64,000 bases of DNA from Aeromicrobium phoceense (GCF_013868155.1 NZ_JACEOG010000001.1:310001-374000); one strand, 5' to 3'. Counted from the first letter of the stretch, positions 1-7,824 are shown. Notes: generated from the letters alone by a model not told the origin. Numbers and translations: made by a program.

Positions 1-299
1 TGTCCCAGCTGCAACGCCTCGCGCAGGCTCAGCTCGAGCACCTTCTTGGCGCGCGGGGTGAACGGGATGTGCCCGCTGGGTGCCTGCTGGCCCTGGCCGA
101 TGATGTCCTCGACCTGGCCGCGGACGGCTTCGAGCGAGATGTCAAGGCTTTCCAGTGCCTTCGCGGCGACGCCCTCACCCTCGTGGATGAGGCCCAGCAG
201 GATGTGTTCGGTGCCGATGTAGTTGTGGCTGAGCATGCGCGCTTCCTCCTGCGCAAGCACCACGACTCGTCGGGCCCGGTCGGTGAATCTTTCGAACAT
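1..299 (-). CDS. clpC: ATP-dependent Clp protease ATPase subunit ClpC, N-terminal fragment
   Basis: This is the first 99 codons of a ClpC/ClpA-type AAA+ unfoldase, which feeds substrates into the ClpP protease in the cytoplasm; the rest lies off the left edge. The visible protein opens with [20 protein letters not shown] and continues with [16 protein letters not shown], the first repeat of the Clp N-terminal substrate/adaptor-binding domain. Most of a second repeat follows ([19 protein letters not shown]). The ATG at 299 is preceded by a purine-rich GAGGGG about 8 nt upstream. The gene follows the HEAT-protein gene at 432 on the same strand, separated by 132 bp that hold its probable promoter. 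In mycobacteria clpC1 follows lysS and lsr2, so the locus is conserved but the gene between them is not. Confidence 0.95.
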   Translation of the reverse strand, partial: MFERFTDRARRVVVLAQEEARMLSHNYIGTEHILLGLIHEGEGVAAKALESLDISLEAVRGQVEDIIGQGQQAPSGHIPFTPRAKKVLELSLREALQLG

Positions 300-329
300 G
301 TCGGTCCCCTCTGCTGGACTGGTCTTTTC

Positions 330-335
330 AGCATA
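330..335 (-). promoter_or_regulatory. Probable -10 element of clpC
   Basis: On the minus strand the hexamer TATGCT lies about 30 nt before the clpC ATG, inside the 132-bp gap between clpC and the upstream HEAT-repeat gene. No convincing -35 is visible. A short hairpin (gggtc/gaccc, 340-354) lies just upstream and could be part of an operator. I saw no clear ClgR or HAIR-type box. Confidence 0.4.
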
Positions 336-431
336 GACGGGTCTTGGTGACCCGACTCGCCCTGTCCAGTTGCTTAACTCAACCGTCATGCACGGGCGTG
401 GCTTCCACTGTTCGCTGTCGGCGGAATCGGC

Positions 432-1424
432 TCACCGCGTGAGGGCCTCGCGGGCCGGAGGCGCGGCCGCCCGCGCCGCTCCCGTGGCCGGTTTGCCCAC
501 GAGCGCCGACTCGATCGTGAGGGTGCCCGACGCGGTCCGCTCCCCCACCACCTTCACGGGGTTGGCGTAGGGCGCCACCGAGCCGGTGACGGAGAACCGG
601 GCGCGGTCGTCGCCCACCTCCAGACGACCCACGTGGACCACGCGACCACTCGGGCGCACGAGCCACAGGTACGGGCGGGTGCCGCCGGTGGCGTCGCGGT
701 CGTCGCTGAGCACGTAGCAGTCGAGCGAGTACCGCTCGGAGCAGACGCGCTCGCGCACCATCACGCCGAGCATCTGCGGCACCGACAGGTCGACCTCGCC
801 GACGTCCTCCGCGAGGGCCACGGCACCTGCCGCCCCCGAGCACGTGAACGTCAGCAGCTCACGCGAGGCGAACGCCAGGGCCGGGACCTCGGCGCGCACG
901 GCGGCCAGCACGGTCGCCTTCGCCACCTTGGCCCGACCGCCGAAGGCGATCTCCTCGCCGCGACGCCGGCCGAACTCGGTGATCTCGGCCGTGACCGGCA
1001 CGAGCAGCTCGGGCTGGTGGGCGCGGTAGCCGATCAGCAGCCGCGCCGTCAGCACGGCGCGCCCCGCCGGCGTGGCCTCGGACGGCTGCGACCGCGCGAG
1101 GTCGGGAAGGACCGACGCGTCTCCCACGCGGGCGAGCGACTGCGCGGCCCGCCGCACGACGGTGGGATCGGCGTCGGCGAGGGCCCGCGTGAGGGCGGCC
1201 GGCGCGTCGGGATCCTGCGTGCGACCCAGGGTGACCGCCGCGAGCGACCTCACCCGCGGCTCGGCGTGCGCGGTCAGCAGCTCGACGGCCACGGGGGTGG
1301 CGCGGTCGGAGTCACGCCGCACGAGGGCGACGAGGGACTCCTTCGCGATGTCGCCGCGCGAGCGGTGCGCGAGCTCGACGAGCTCGTCGTCGCCGCGCTG
1401 TTCGAAGGGGGTGGTGTCAGGCAT
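432..1424 (-). CDS. HEAT-repeat protein with uncharacterised C-terminal domain
   Basis: This 330-residue cytoplasmic-looking protein has no signal peptide or membrane segment. Residues about 15-135 show alpha-helical HEAT-type repeats, with recurring patterns such as AEPRVRSLAAVTLGRTQDP and ADPTVVRRAAQSLARVGD. Residues about 160-310 form a different, beta-rich domain (for example RPYLWLVRPSGRVVHVGRLEV) that I cannot assign. HEAT repeats usually mediate protein-protein contacts, so a scaffold or adaptor role is likely, but no enzymatic function can be read. It is the last gene of a four-gene minus-strand cassette, 24 bp behind the metalloprotease gene and preceded by an AAAGGA ribosome binding site. 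A shared function with those genes is inference from the operon. Confidence 0.8.
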   Translation of the reverse strand: MPDTTPFEQRGDDELVELAHRSRGDIAKESLVALVRRDSDRATPVAVELLTAHAEPRVRSLAAVTLGRTQDPDAPAALTRALADADPTVVRRAAQSLARVGDASVLPDLARSQPSEATPAGRAVLTARLLIGYRAHQPELLVPVTAEITEFGRRRGEEIAFGGRAKVAKATVLAAVRAEVPALAFASRELLTFTCSGAAGAVALAEDVGEVDLSVPQMLGVMVRERVCSERYSLDCYVLSDDRDATGGTRPYLWLVRPSGRVVHVGRLEVGDDRARFSVTGSVAPYANPVKVVGERTASGTLTIESALVGKPATGAARAAAPPAREALTR

Positions 1425-1448
1425 GATGCGTCCTTTCGCGTGCGGGTC

Positions 1449-2201
1449 TCACTGGCCCGCACGGGTCTGGCAGCGGCCGCGCACGGTGCTGCCCTGGCCC
1501 GAGGTCAACAGGACCGAGCTGCGGACGCTCACCGCGCACCGCGTCTGGGCCATGAGGTTCTCCCGCGCCGACGTGGCCGTCGGGCAGTCGTCCCCGTGGT
1601 TGTGGGAGAGGTCGAGGAAGTGGCCGAGCTCGTGCGCCGCCGTGCGGGAGAAGGCCTCCGCCGCGCGCCCGACCTCACCGCCGATGAGGCCGTCGGACTT
1701 CCCGCCCTTGGTGCAGTCACCGGGCACCGGGGAGATCCCCACGAAGTCGTCGCTGATGTTCGCGACGAGGAACATGTCGATCCCGTCGTTCGGGACACCC
1801 CAGTCGTCGGACAGGTCGTCGGCCTCGGACTCGCTGCCGAGGTCCTCGTACCCGTTCGCCGTGGGCACGTCGATCCAGAAGTACTGGACCCGGCCGAGTC
1901 CGAGCGACGCGTCGGCGTAGATCCGGCGAATGCGGTGCACGGCGTAGTCCACCCGCTCGTCGGCCGCGGCCAGGGTCACCGAGGCGGCGTCGAAGCCGAC
2001 CTCGACCAGGTTGAGGTGCACGTGCTTGCGCTCGAGGGCGGTGAAGGCCTCGCCGAGCGTGACCTGCACCGGTGACCCCGTGCTGGGGTCCGGGGGCGGC
2101 GTGGCGCGCCAGAATCCGAGCACGTCGCGCATCACCGAGAGGTTCCCCGTGCCACCGAGGCCCATCGCGGACATGGCCTGGCGCACCGACCGCACGCTCA
2201 T
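1449..2201 (-). CDS. Putative zinc metalloprotease, metzincin-like
   Basis: This 250-residue protein carries the zinc-binding motif HELGHFLDLSH at residues 190-200: His190, His194 and His200 as ligands and Glu191 as general base. The spacing is that of metzincins, but Asp replaces the usual Gly at the eighth position. About 17 residues later, ENLMAQ (Met217) fits the Met-turn of metzincins. The region before the motif (residues 75-160) has strand-like segments such as IDMFLVANIS that fit a protease core. No signal peptide or clear prodomain is visible, so it may act in the cytoplasm or leave by a non-Sec route. The ATG overlaps the stop of the upstream repeat-protein gene by 4 nt (ATGA), so the two are probably translationally coupled. 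The substrate is unknown. Confidence 0.8.
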   Translation of the reverse strand: MSVRSVRQAMSAMGLGGTGNLSVMRDVLGFWRATPPPDPSTGSPVQVTLGEAFTALERKHVHLNLVEVGFDAASVTLAAADERVDYAVHRIRRIYADASLGLGRVQYFWIDVPTANGYEDLGSESEADDLSDDWGVPNDGIDMFLVANISDDFVGISPVPGDCTKGGKSDGLIGGEVGRAAEAFSRTAAHELGHFLDLSHNHGDDCPTATSARENLMAQTRCAVSVRSSVLLTSGQGSTVRGRCQTRAGQ

Positions 2202-2797
2202 GTCGTGACCTCCGACTCCAGCGCCGTCACGCGGGCCGTGAGGTCGGCGATCGCCGCCGTGGCCGCGGTGAGCTGCGTGGTCAGCGACGTCACCTGACCG
2301 GCGAGGGTCGTGAGGGTCGCGGCCACGTCCTGACCGGCGACGACCGCGCCGTCGGGCATGGTCACGCGGCCGTTGACGACGACGCCGCCGGTGTAGTCGC
2401 GGTCCCAGTTCAGGACCAGCTGGTCGCCGGGACCGTGCACCAGTGCGCGCCGGAAGGGGTTGCGGCGCAGCGAGGTCGAGAGTCGCCCGCGCCGGTCCGG
2501 GCCGCCGTCGAGCATGAAGTCGGTGCCGAACTGCTGCATGATCCGGCTGCGGACGATCAGCCAGTCCCGGTTGTTGAAGCCCAGGATCTGCTTGCAGCTG
2601 TTGACGCTGACCCCGCCGGGGTAGTCGCTGTCCCAGTTGAGGGTCAGGCCGTCGTCGAAGTCGTGGACCAGCGCCCGCCGGAACGGGGTGTTGGTCCTGC
2701 GGCGCGCGGTGGCGTCGAGCATGAGGTCGTTCGCCGTGGCACGCACGACGAGGCCCTCGAGGTGGATGAAGTCGCCGTCGAAGCGGATGTCGGTCAT
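2198..2797 (-). CDS. Protein with a duplicated beta-type repeat and C-terminal coiled coil
   Basis: I do not recognise the family of this 199-residue protein. Two related segments are obvious. Residues about 16-66 and 80-142 each begin with L(V/I)VR and a short FMLDG-like stretch, and end in PFRRALVH, then NWD(S/R)DY, GGV and VN. Residues about 155-199 have a heptad pattern rich in Leu, Val, Ala and Thr that predicts a short coiled coil, possibly a trimer. Beta-repeat plus C-terminal coiled coil resembles fibre or adhesin-like assemblies, but there is no signal peptide and no matched family. It lies between the lipocalin-like gene (35 bp upstream) and the metalloprotease gene (4-nt overlap), so co-expression is very likely. 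Confidence 0.7.
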   Translation of the reverse strand: MTDIRFDGDFIHLEGLVVRATANDLMLDATARRRTNTPFRRALVHDFDDGLTLNWDSDYPGGVSVNSCKQILGFNNRDWLIVRSRIMQQFGTDFMLDGGPDRRGRLSTSLRRNPFRRALVHGPGDQLVLNWDRDYTGGVVVNGRVTMPDGAVVAGQDVAATLTTLAGQVTSLTTQLTAATAAIADLTARVTALESEVTT

Positions 2798-2831
2798 CTC
2801 GGTGGTCCTGTCAGGAGGGGTGGGAGTGGTT

Positions 2832-3857
2832 TCAGCTCGGCATGACCGAGTAGCCGGCGGGTGACGGGACGGGAGCGTCCTCGACCTTCGCGAGCGTGTT
2901 GATGCTGACGTGGGGCCACTTGATCCGGCCCGGGCCGCCGTCGAAGCGGTCGAAGAAGTCCAGCTGGACGACCTGTACGTATTGCAGGCGCAGGCCGATG
3001 GTGCCGTCCTCGCGCCGGACCTCCTGGATCCAGAAGGTCGACTTCATCTCCGAGGCGTTCGCCTGCCGCACGATGAAGGGGATGTTCGAGATGCCGCCGG
3101 TGGCGACGGTGCTGTCGAACTCGAGCTTCGTCGTGCGCACGATGTCGACGCCCTCGTTCGCGGCCTTCAGCAGCGCCGTCGAGTCGAGCGGGTCGAACAG
3201 TCCACGGAAGAGGTTGTCGTGGAAGTGCTTGTAGGGCGCCAGGTAGGGGTTCTTCTCGATGTCCTGGTTGACGCCGAGCGGCAGGGCGTTGATGGGCGGG
3301 ATCGACGGCGGTCCGTCGGAGATCGACGCCGTGCCCAGGCCCAGCACGGAGTCACCGTGCGGGACGGTGGCGAGCCGCGCGATGTCGACGACGTCCTCGT
3401 TCAGCGGGTCGGACATGTTGAGGAACAGGCCGGGCTCGTGGTGGATCGCCCCACCGGGGTCGCCCTGCAGGCCCGAAGCGGGGAAGTCCTCGCCGACGAG
3501 CTGGTTGATGCCCTGCTCGTAGTCCAGGGCGACCAGCAGCTGGTCGGCGTGCGGGGTGACGCCGCCGTTGGCCGGCGCGATCCCGCGGTTGGGGACGGCC
3601 TTGTCGACGAGGCTGAAGGTCAGCTTCTCGTTGTACTGGTGGAGCAGCAGCCGGTACGCGGGCCGGAAGGTCGCGCCCTGGGGCGGACCGAAGGGCAGCG
3701 CGATCATGTTCCAGCCGCGGCCGGCGAGGTCGGGCTCGTTCGTCCAGACGCCGGGCAGCAGCTTGAAGGGACCGAGGTCCTCGTCGCCGGTGACCGCCGG
3801 GGCGACCTCGCGTACTTGGCCCCGCAGGGCGTCGAGCTGTTCGGAAGCGGTTCTCAT
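2832..3857 (-). CDS. Lipocalin/FABP-like putative heme-binding protein
   Basis: This 341-residue protein has no signal peptide. Residues 28-56 contain the run GPFKLLPGVW followed by RGWNMIALPF, which resembles the opening strands of lipocalin/FABP-like (nitrobindin-like) barrels. Residues 159-168 (IARLATVPHG) and the C-terminal KWPHVSINTL are further landmarks of a poorly studied family that databases often label heme-binding. I recognise the pattern but cannot verify it by search. It is the first gene of the cassette, 102 bp downstream of lysS, with GAGGTG about 8 nt before its ATG. It could be read through from lysS or have its own promoter. Ligand and function are unknown. Confidence 0.65.
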   Translation of the reverse strand: MRTASEQLDALRGQVREVAPAVTGDEDLGPFKLLPGVWTNEPDLAGRGWNMIALPFGPPQGATFRPAYRLLLHQYNEKLTFSLVDKAVPNRGIAPANGGVTPHADQLLVALDYEQGINQLVGEDFPASGLQGDPGGAIHHEPGLFLNMSDPLNEDVVDIARLATVPHGDSVLGLGTASISDGPPSIPPINALPLGVNQDIEKNPYLAPYKHFHDNLFRGLFDPLDSTALLKAANEGVDIVRTTKLEFDSTVATGGISNIPFIVRQANASEMKSTFWIQEVRREDGTIGLRLQYVQVVQLDFFDRFDGGPGRIKWPHVSINTLAKVEDAPVPSPAGYSVMPS

Positions 3858-3959
3858 GGGGGGACACCTCTGGGGTATCGAAGGTTCCGCCTCCGACGCC
3901 CCGAGCGCGTCCCTGCGGACTGATGTCGATGACGAGATCAGTCGCGCGACCGGTGATAC

Positions 3960-5462
3960 CTACTCGCGGCGCTGCACCGGGAAGAGGATGGCCTCCCGGA
4001 TGCCGATGCCCTGCAGCAGCATGACGAGCCGGTCGACGCCGAGACCGATGCCGCCGGCGGGCGGCATGCCGAACTCGAGCGCCCGCAGGAAGTCCTCGTC
4101 GACGTCCATCGCCTCGGGGTCGCCGGCCGCCGCGAGGCGGGCCTGCTCCTCGAGCCGCTCGCGCTGGATGACGGGATCGTTGAGCTCGGAGTACGCGGGC
4201 GCCAGCTCGACACCGTTGATGATGAGGTCCCACGCCTCGACCAGGCCGGGGGTGGTGCGGTGCTTCTTCGCCAGCGGGCGCACGGCCTCGGGGTAGTCGC
4301 ACACGAACGTGGGCTGGATGAGGGTGTGCTCGACGAGCTTCTCGAAGAGCTCGAGCACGACCTCGCCCGCGCCCCAGCCGTCCTGCAGCGAGACGCCGTG
4401 GTCGCGAGCGACCTCGCGCACCTGCTCCTCGGGGGTGTGCACGTCGATGGCCGCACCGGTGGCCTCGGCGACGAGCTCGTGGATGGTGGCGCGGCGCCAC
4501 GGCGCCTCGAGGTCGATCGTGGTGCCGTCGCGACCCGTGACGACCGTCTTGCCGACGGCGCGCGCGGCGTCGACGACCAAGTCCTGCACGAGCTCGGCCA
4601 TCGTGTCGTAGGAGCCGTAGGCCTCGTACGCCTCGAGCATCATGAACTCGGGGTTGTGGGTGTTGTCGACGCCCTCGTTGCGGAACGTCTTGCCGATCTC
4701 GTAGACCTTGTCGATGCCGCCGACGAGGGAGCGCTTGAGGTGCAGCTCCAGCGCGATGCGCAGCAGCTGCGGCTCGTCGAAGGCGTTGAGGTGCGTGTGG
4801 AACGGGCGTGCCGCCGCGCCGCCGTTGGTGTGCTGCAGGACGGGAGTCTCGACCTCGATGTACCCGTGGCGGTCCAGCGTGGAGCGCAGCGACTTCAGCA
4901 CGGCGGCCTTGACGCGCACGTTCTGGCGGGCCTCCTCGCGGACCACGAGGTCGAGGTAGCGCATCCGGGTGCGGGCCTCGTCGGAGAGCGGCTTGTGCTC
5001 GACCGGCATCGGCCGCAGCGTCTTGGCCGCGATCCGCCAGGCCGTGGCCATGACCGACAGCTCGCCGCGGCGGCTCGTGATGACCTCGCCGGTGACGCCG
5101 AGGTGGTCGCCCAGGTCGACGAGCGCCTTGAAGTCGGCCAGCGACTCCTCCCCCACCTCGGCGAGGGAGAGCATCGCCTGGACCTCACTGCCGTCGCCCT
5201 CGCGCAGGCGGACGAAGCACAGCTTGCCGGTGTTGCGCAGGAAGATGACGCGGCCGGTGATCGAGACGGTCAGGCCGGTGTGGGCGTCGGGACCCAGCTG
5301 CTCGGGGTCGTGCGACTCGACGATCTCGCGGATCGTGTGGGTGCGGTCGACGAGCAGTGGGTACGGATCGACGCCGGCGTCCAGCATCCGCTGGCGCTTC
5401 TCCCGGCGCACCCGCATCTGCTCGGGCAGGTCGTCCTCGGGAAGCTCAGGCGTCTCGGTCAC
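3960..5462 (-). CDS. lysS: Lysine--tRNA ligase, class II
   Basis: LysRS charges tRNA-Lys with lysine in the cytoplasm. The 500-residue protein has the usual class II layout: an N-terminal OB-fold anticodon domain (residues about 65-150), a catalytic core with motif 2 at 256-275 (KTFRNEGVDNTHNPEF) and motif 3 near 471-483 (GIGLGVDRLVMLL), and the family landmark GGAAARPF around 214. The start is GTG at 5462. There is no Shine-Dalgarno sequence; a -10-like TAGACT ends 8 nt before the start, so the mRNA may be leaderless. A four-gene cassette and clpC lie downstream, whereas in mycobacteria the next genes are lsr2 and clpC1. Confidence 0.97.
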   Translation of the reverse strand: MTETPELPEDDLPEQMRVRREKRQRMLDAGVDPYPLLVDRTHTIREIVESHDPEQLGPDAHTGLTVSITGRVIFLRNTGKLCFVRLREGDGSEVQAMLSLAEVGEESLADFKALVDLGDHLGVTGEVITSRRGELSVMATAWRIAAKTLRPMPVEHKPLSDEARTRMRYLDLVVREEARQNVRVKAAVLKSLRSTLDRHGYIEVETPVLQHTNGGAAARPFHTHLNAFDEPQLLRIALELHLKRSLVGGIDKVYEIGKTFRNEGVDNTHNPEFMMLEAYEAYGSYDTMAELVQDLVVDAARAVGKTVVTGRDGTTIDLEAPWRRATIHELVAEATGAAIDVHTPEEQVREVARDHGVSLQDGWGAGEVVLELFEKLVEHTLIQPTFVCDYPEAVRPLAKKHRTTPGLVEAWDLIINGVELAPAYSELNDPVIQRERLEEQARLAAAGDPEAMDVDEDFLRALEFGMPPAGGIGLGVDRLVMLLQGIGIREAILFPVQRRE

Positions 5463-5470
5463 GAGGCACG

Positions 5471-5499
5471 AGTCTAGTCCGCGCCGCTGCGCGCACCGA
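5471..5499 (-). promoter_or_regulatory. Promoter of lysS, probably leaderless
   Basis: On the minus strand TCGGTG (5494-5499) and TAGACT (5471-5476) are separated by 17 bp. The -10 ends 8 nt before the lysS GTG, so transcription would begin at or next to the start codon. Confidence 0.5.
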
Positions 5500-5515
5500 C
5501 GCTCCCCGCCCCAGC

Positions 5516-5582
5516 CCCGACTTTTGTGACGGCGTTCGCCGTCCTGGTCCGATCTCGCCCGAACCGTGTCACAAAAGTCGGG
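5516..5582. repeat. 67-bp inverted repeat with 15-bp perfect arms (REP/MITE-like)
   Basis: The arms 5516-5530 (cccgacttttgtgac) and 5568-5582 (gtcacaaaagtcggg) are perfect reverse complements around a 37-bp spacer that contains smaller symmetries. The element fills the gap between the acyltransferase stop (5610) and the lysS promoter. The AT-rich arm tips stand out from the GC-rich surroundings. It could terminate transcription of the acyltransferase gene, but the architecture also suits a dispersed palindromic repeat. Whether copies exist elsewhere cannot be judged from this window. Confidence 0.75.
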
Positions 5583-5609
5583 CGGCGGCGGCTCGGGAGC
5601 AGCCCCCGG

Positions 5610-6191
5610 TCACTCGGCCGGGCGGTCCTCCTCGGCGAGGCGTGGCTCGACGCGACGCTCGGGGCGGACACCGGCCTTGTCGGCGAAGAAGGCCCGGATG
5701 ACGTCCATGTCGGCGCGGACATCGCCCGTGAGGCGGAACGTCGGGCCGAGGCCGGCGGTCATGGTGGTGCGGTCGCAGTAGCCGAGCGTGACGGGCAGGT
5801 CGGCCTCGCGCGCCAGCCGGTAGAAGCCCGACTTCCAGCGCTTGACGTTGCCGCGGGTCCCCTCGGGGGTGATGACGAGTTGAAAGTTGTCGCCCGACCG
5901 CGCGTGCTCGATGAGCTCGTCGATGAGGCCCGCCGGGTTCTTGCGGTCGACCTCGATGCCGCCGAGCGCGCGCATGAACGGACCGGCGGGGCCGCGGAAG
6001 AGCTCCTTCTTGCCCAGGAAGTGGGGTCGGAAGCCACACTTCCACGCGATGGCCAGCATGAGGACGAAGTCCCAGTTCGACGTGTGCGGTCCCGCCAGCA
6101 GGATCGTGGGACCCTTCGGTGCCGGCTCCGACCGGAAGCTCCACCGGCTGACGGTCCAGAACACGTCGGCGACCAGGCGCAAGATCCTCAT
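5610..6191 (-). CDS. 1-acyl-sn-glycerol-3-phosphate acyltransferase family protein
   Basis: This is a 193-residue PlsC-type acyltransferase, which would transfer an acyl chain to a lysophospholipid-type acceptor at the inner face of the membrane. Motif I is HTSNWD (His36, Asp41) and motif III is PEGTRG (residues 109-114); both are intact. The protein is short for the family and has only a weakly hydrophobic N-terminus. Closest in style are the small lyso-acyltransferases with an HTSNWD motif; the exact acceptor cannot be told. The ATG at 6191 has no Shine-Dalgarno sequence, but TAGCCT ends 6 nt upstream, so the mRNA may be leaderless. The gene is divergent from the phosphodiesterase gene at 6321. 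Confidence 0.88.
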   Translation of the reverse strand: MRILRLVADVFWTVSRWSFRSEPAPKGPTILLAGPHTSNWDFVLMLAIAWKCGFRPHFLGKKELFRGPAGPFMRALGGIEVDRKNPAGLIDELIEHARSGDNFQLVITPEGTRGNVKRWKSGFYRLAREADLPVTLGYCDRTTMTAGLGPTFRLTGDVRADMDVIRAFFADKAGVRPERRVEPRLAEEDRPAE

Positions 6192-6197
6192 CCCCGG

Positions 6198-6203
6198 AGG
6201 CTA
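6198..6203 (-). promoter_or_regulatory. -10 element for leaderless acyltransferase mRNA
   Basis: TAGCCT on the minus strand ends 6 nt before the acyltransferase ATG at 6191, with no ribosome binding site between. The -35 region is not distinctive. Confidence 0.4.
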
Positions 6204-6320
6204 GCGCGCCCCGGGGCGGTCGGCCGGACGGGTCGACCGCCCCGCGGCAGGCGTCGGACGTTCGGCGGATCCACAGCCTGCGTTCATCTCACGGTCAGGT
6301 GCGCGGGGCACCGTGGAGGC

Positions 6321-7046
6321 ATGACGACAGCTCCGCGGATCACCGCACACCGGGGCCAGAGCGCGACGCACCCCGAGAACACCATTCCTGCGCTCCGCGA
6401 AGCGGTGCGCCTGGGGGCCGACGCCCTCGAGTTCGACGTCCAGCCCACCGCGGACGGCTCGATCGTGCTGATGCACGACCGCTCGCCCCTGCGCACGACG
6501 AACATCCGTCACGTCCAGACCTCGAAGGTCGGCCTGTCGGTGCAGCGCTTCACCCTGGCCGAGCTGGCGCAGCTCGATGCCGGCAGCTGGAAGTCGCCGG
6601 CCTTCGCCGGCACGCCGGTGCCCACCCTGCGCGACGTCGTGCACGCGCTGCGCGGCACCGAGGTGCGGCTGGTCGTCGAGATGAAGTCGGCGCCCGTAGA
6701 CCCCCGCTCCTACGTCCGTGCCGTCCTCGACGAGCTCGGCGGACACAGCCGCGTCACGCTGATGAGCTTCGACCGCGACGTCGCCGAGGCCGCCCTGCCC
6801 GTGCACCACGCCGTGGGCCTGGTGAGCCGCGGCCGGCCGAACGCCGCCGACATCGATCGCTTCGACGAGTTCCACGTGAGCGCGCGCCGTGTCGACCGCG
6901 CCCTGGTCGACCGCGTGCACGCCGGTGGCGGCACCCTCACCGCCTGGACGGTGGACGACCCGCGCCAGGTGGAGCGGCTCGCCGCCCTCGGCGTGGACGG
7001 CATCACCACCAACGACGTCTCGGCGGCACGACCCGCGCTGGTCTGA
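6321..7046 (+). CDS. Glycerophosphodiester phosphodiesterase
   Basis: This 241-residue GDPD-family enzyme would hydrolyse glycerophosphodiesters to glycerol 3-phosphate and an alcohol. The catalytic signature is complete: ITAHRGQSATHPENT (His10, Arg11), EFDVQ (Glu37, Asp39) and MHDRSPLRTT (His52). Later conserved pieces include VEMKS and the C-terminal TAWTVDDP followed by GVDGITTND. No signal peptide is visible, so it is probably cytoplasmic. I placed the start at ATG 6321, which has GGAGG just upstream and begins exactly at the domain. The reading frame stays open far upstream, but that extension has no protein-like sequence. It converges on coaX with 1 bp between the stop codons. Confidence 0.93.
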   Translation: MTTAPRITAHRGQSATHPENTIPALREAVRLGADALEFDVQPTADGSIVLMHDRSPLRTTNIRHVQTSKVGLSVQRFTLAELAQLDAGSWKSPAFAGTPVPTLRDVVHALRGTEVRLVVEMKSAPVDPRSYVRAVLDELGGHSRVTLMSFDRDVAEAALPVHHAVGLVSRGRPNAADIDRFDEFHVSARRVDRALVDRVHAGGGTLTAWTVDDPRQVERLAALGVDGITTNDVSAARPALV

Positions 7047-7047
7047 C

Positions 7048-7824
7048 TCAGCGGTTCTTGGCGGCGACGAGCCGCAGGCCTTGGAGGGTGAGCTTCGCGT
7101 CGCGGGCGGTGATCGTCTCGCACTCGGTGAGCACGACGGCTGCGTGGCTGCCGGTGGCGATGACCGAGACGTCGTCGGGATCCTCGCCGAGGGACTCGAT
7201 CATCCGCTCGACGATCGCGTCGATGAGGCCGGCGAAGCCGAACACCACACCCGACTGCAACGCCTCGACCGTGTTCTTGCCGATCACGTCGCGGGGCGTC
7301 GTGATCTCGACGCTGCGAAGCTGGGCGCTGTTGCGCACGATCGCGTCGAGCGAGACCTCGACGCCCGGCGCGATCGCGCCACCGAGGTAGCGGCCCTCGG
7401 CGTCGATCGCGTCGACCACGGTGGCCGTGCCGGTGAGGTCCACGACGATCGCGGGCCCGCCGTAGAGCTCCTTCGCCGCGAGCGCGTTGACGATGCGGTC
7501 GGTGCCGACCTCACGGGGATTGTCGGTGTGGATGGGCACGCCGGTCTTCACGCCCGGCCCGACGACCCACGCGGGGATGTTCTCGTAGTAGCGCAGGTAC
7601 GTGCGCCGCAGCGCGACCAGCAGCGCCGGCACGGTGCAGCACATGGCGATCTCGTCGACCTCCGGCAGGCCCGAGCGGCGCAGGAAGCCCTCCACCACCA
7701 GGAACCACTCGTCGGAGGTGCGGCGCTCGTCGGAGGCGACGACGAAGTCGGCGACCAGCTCGTCGCCGTCGAACAGCCCGATGCTGGTCTCGGCGTTGCC
7801 CGCGTCGATCGCCAGCAGCGTCAT
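7048..7824 (-). CDS. coaX: Type III pantothenate kinase
   Basis: CoaX phosphorylates pantothenate in the first step of coenzyme A synthesis. The 258-residue protein begins with the phosphate-binding DAGNAETSIGLF (residues 7-18; Asn10 as in the DxGN signature). It continues with GTDRIVNALAA (residues 107-117) and the VVDLTGTATVVDAI strand with Asp129. The ATG at 7824 was preferred to a TTG eight codons upstream because it starts right at the ASKHA fold. It follows panD on the same strand after 76 bp, completing a pantothenate-to-CoA gene set (DUF2520 gene, panC, panD, coaX) like that known in mycobacteria. Confidence 0.95.
   Translation of the reverse strand: MTLLAIDAGNAETSIGLFDGDELVADFVVASDERRTSDEWFLVVEGFLRRSGLPEVDEIAMCCTVPALLVALRRTYLRYYENIPAWVVGPGVKTGVPIHTDNPREVGTDRIVNALAAKELYGGPAIVVDLTGTATVVDAIDAEGRYLGGAIAPGVEVSLDAIVRNSAQLRSVEITTPRDVIGKNTVEALQSGVVFGFAGLIDAIVERMIESLGEDPDDVSVIATGSHAAVVLTECETITARDAKLTLQGLRLVAAKNR

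Noticed and set aside
300-431. A missing or remnant lsr2 gene between lysS and clpC
   Set aside because: I looked for an AKT/Lsr2-type basic protein in the gaps and cassette and found none. The gap is too short, and the cassette genes have unrelated sequences.
5526-6320. An N-terminal extension of the phosphodiesterase gene, giving about 500 residues
   Set aside because: The extension lies antisense to the acyltransferase gene and looks like shadow coding. ATG 6321 has GGAGG and starts at the catalytic strand.
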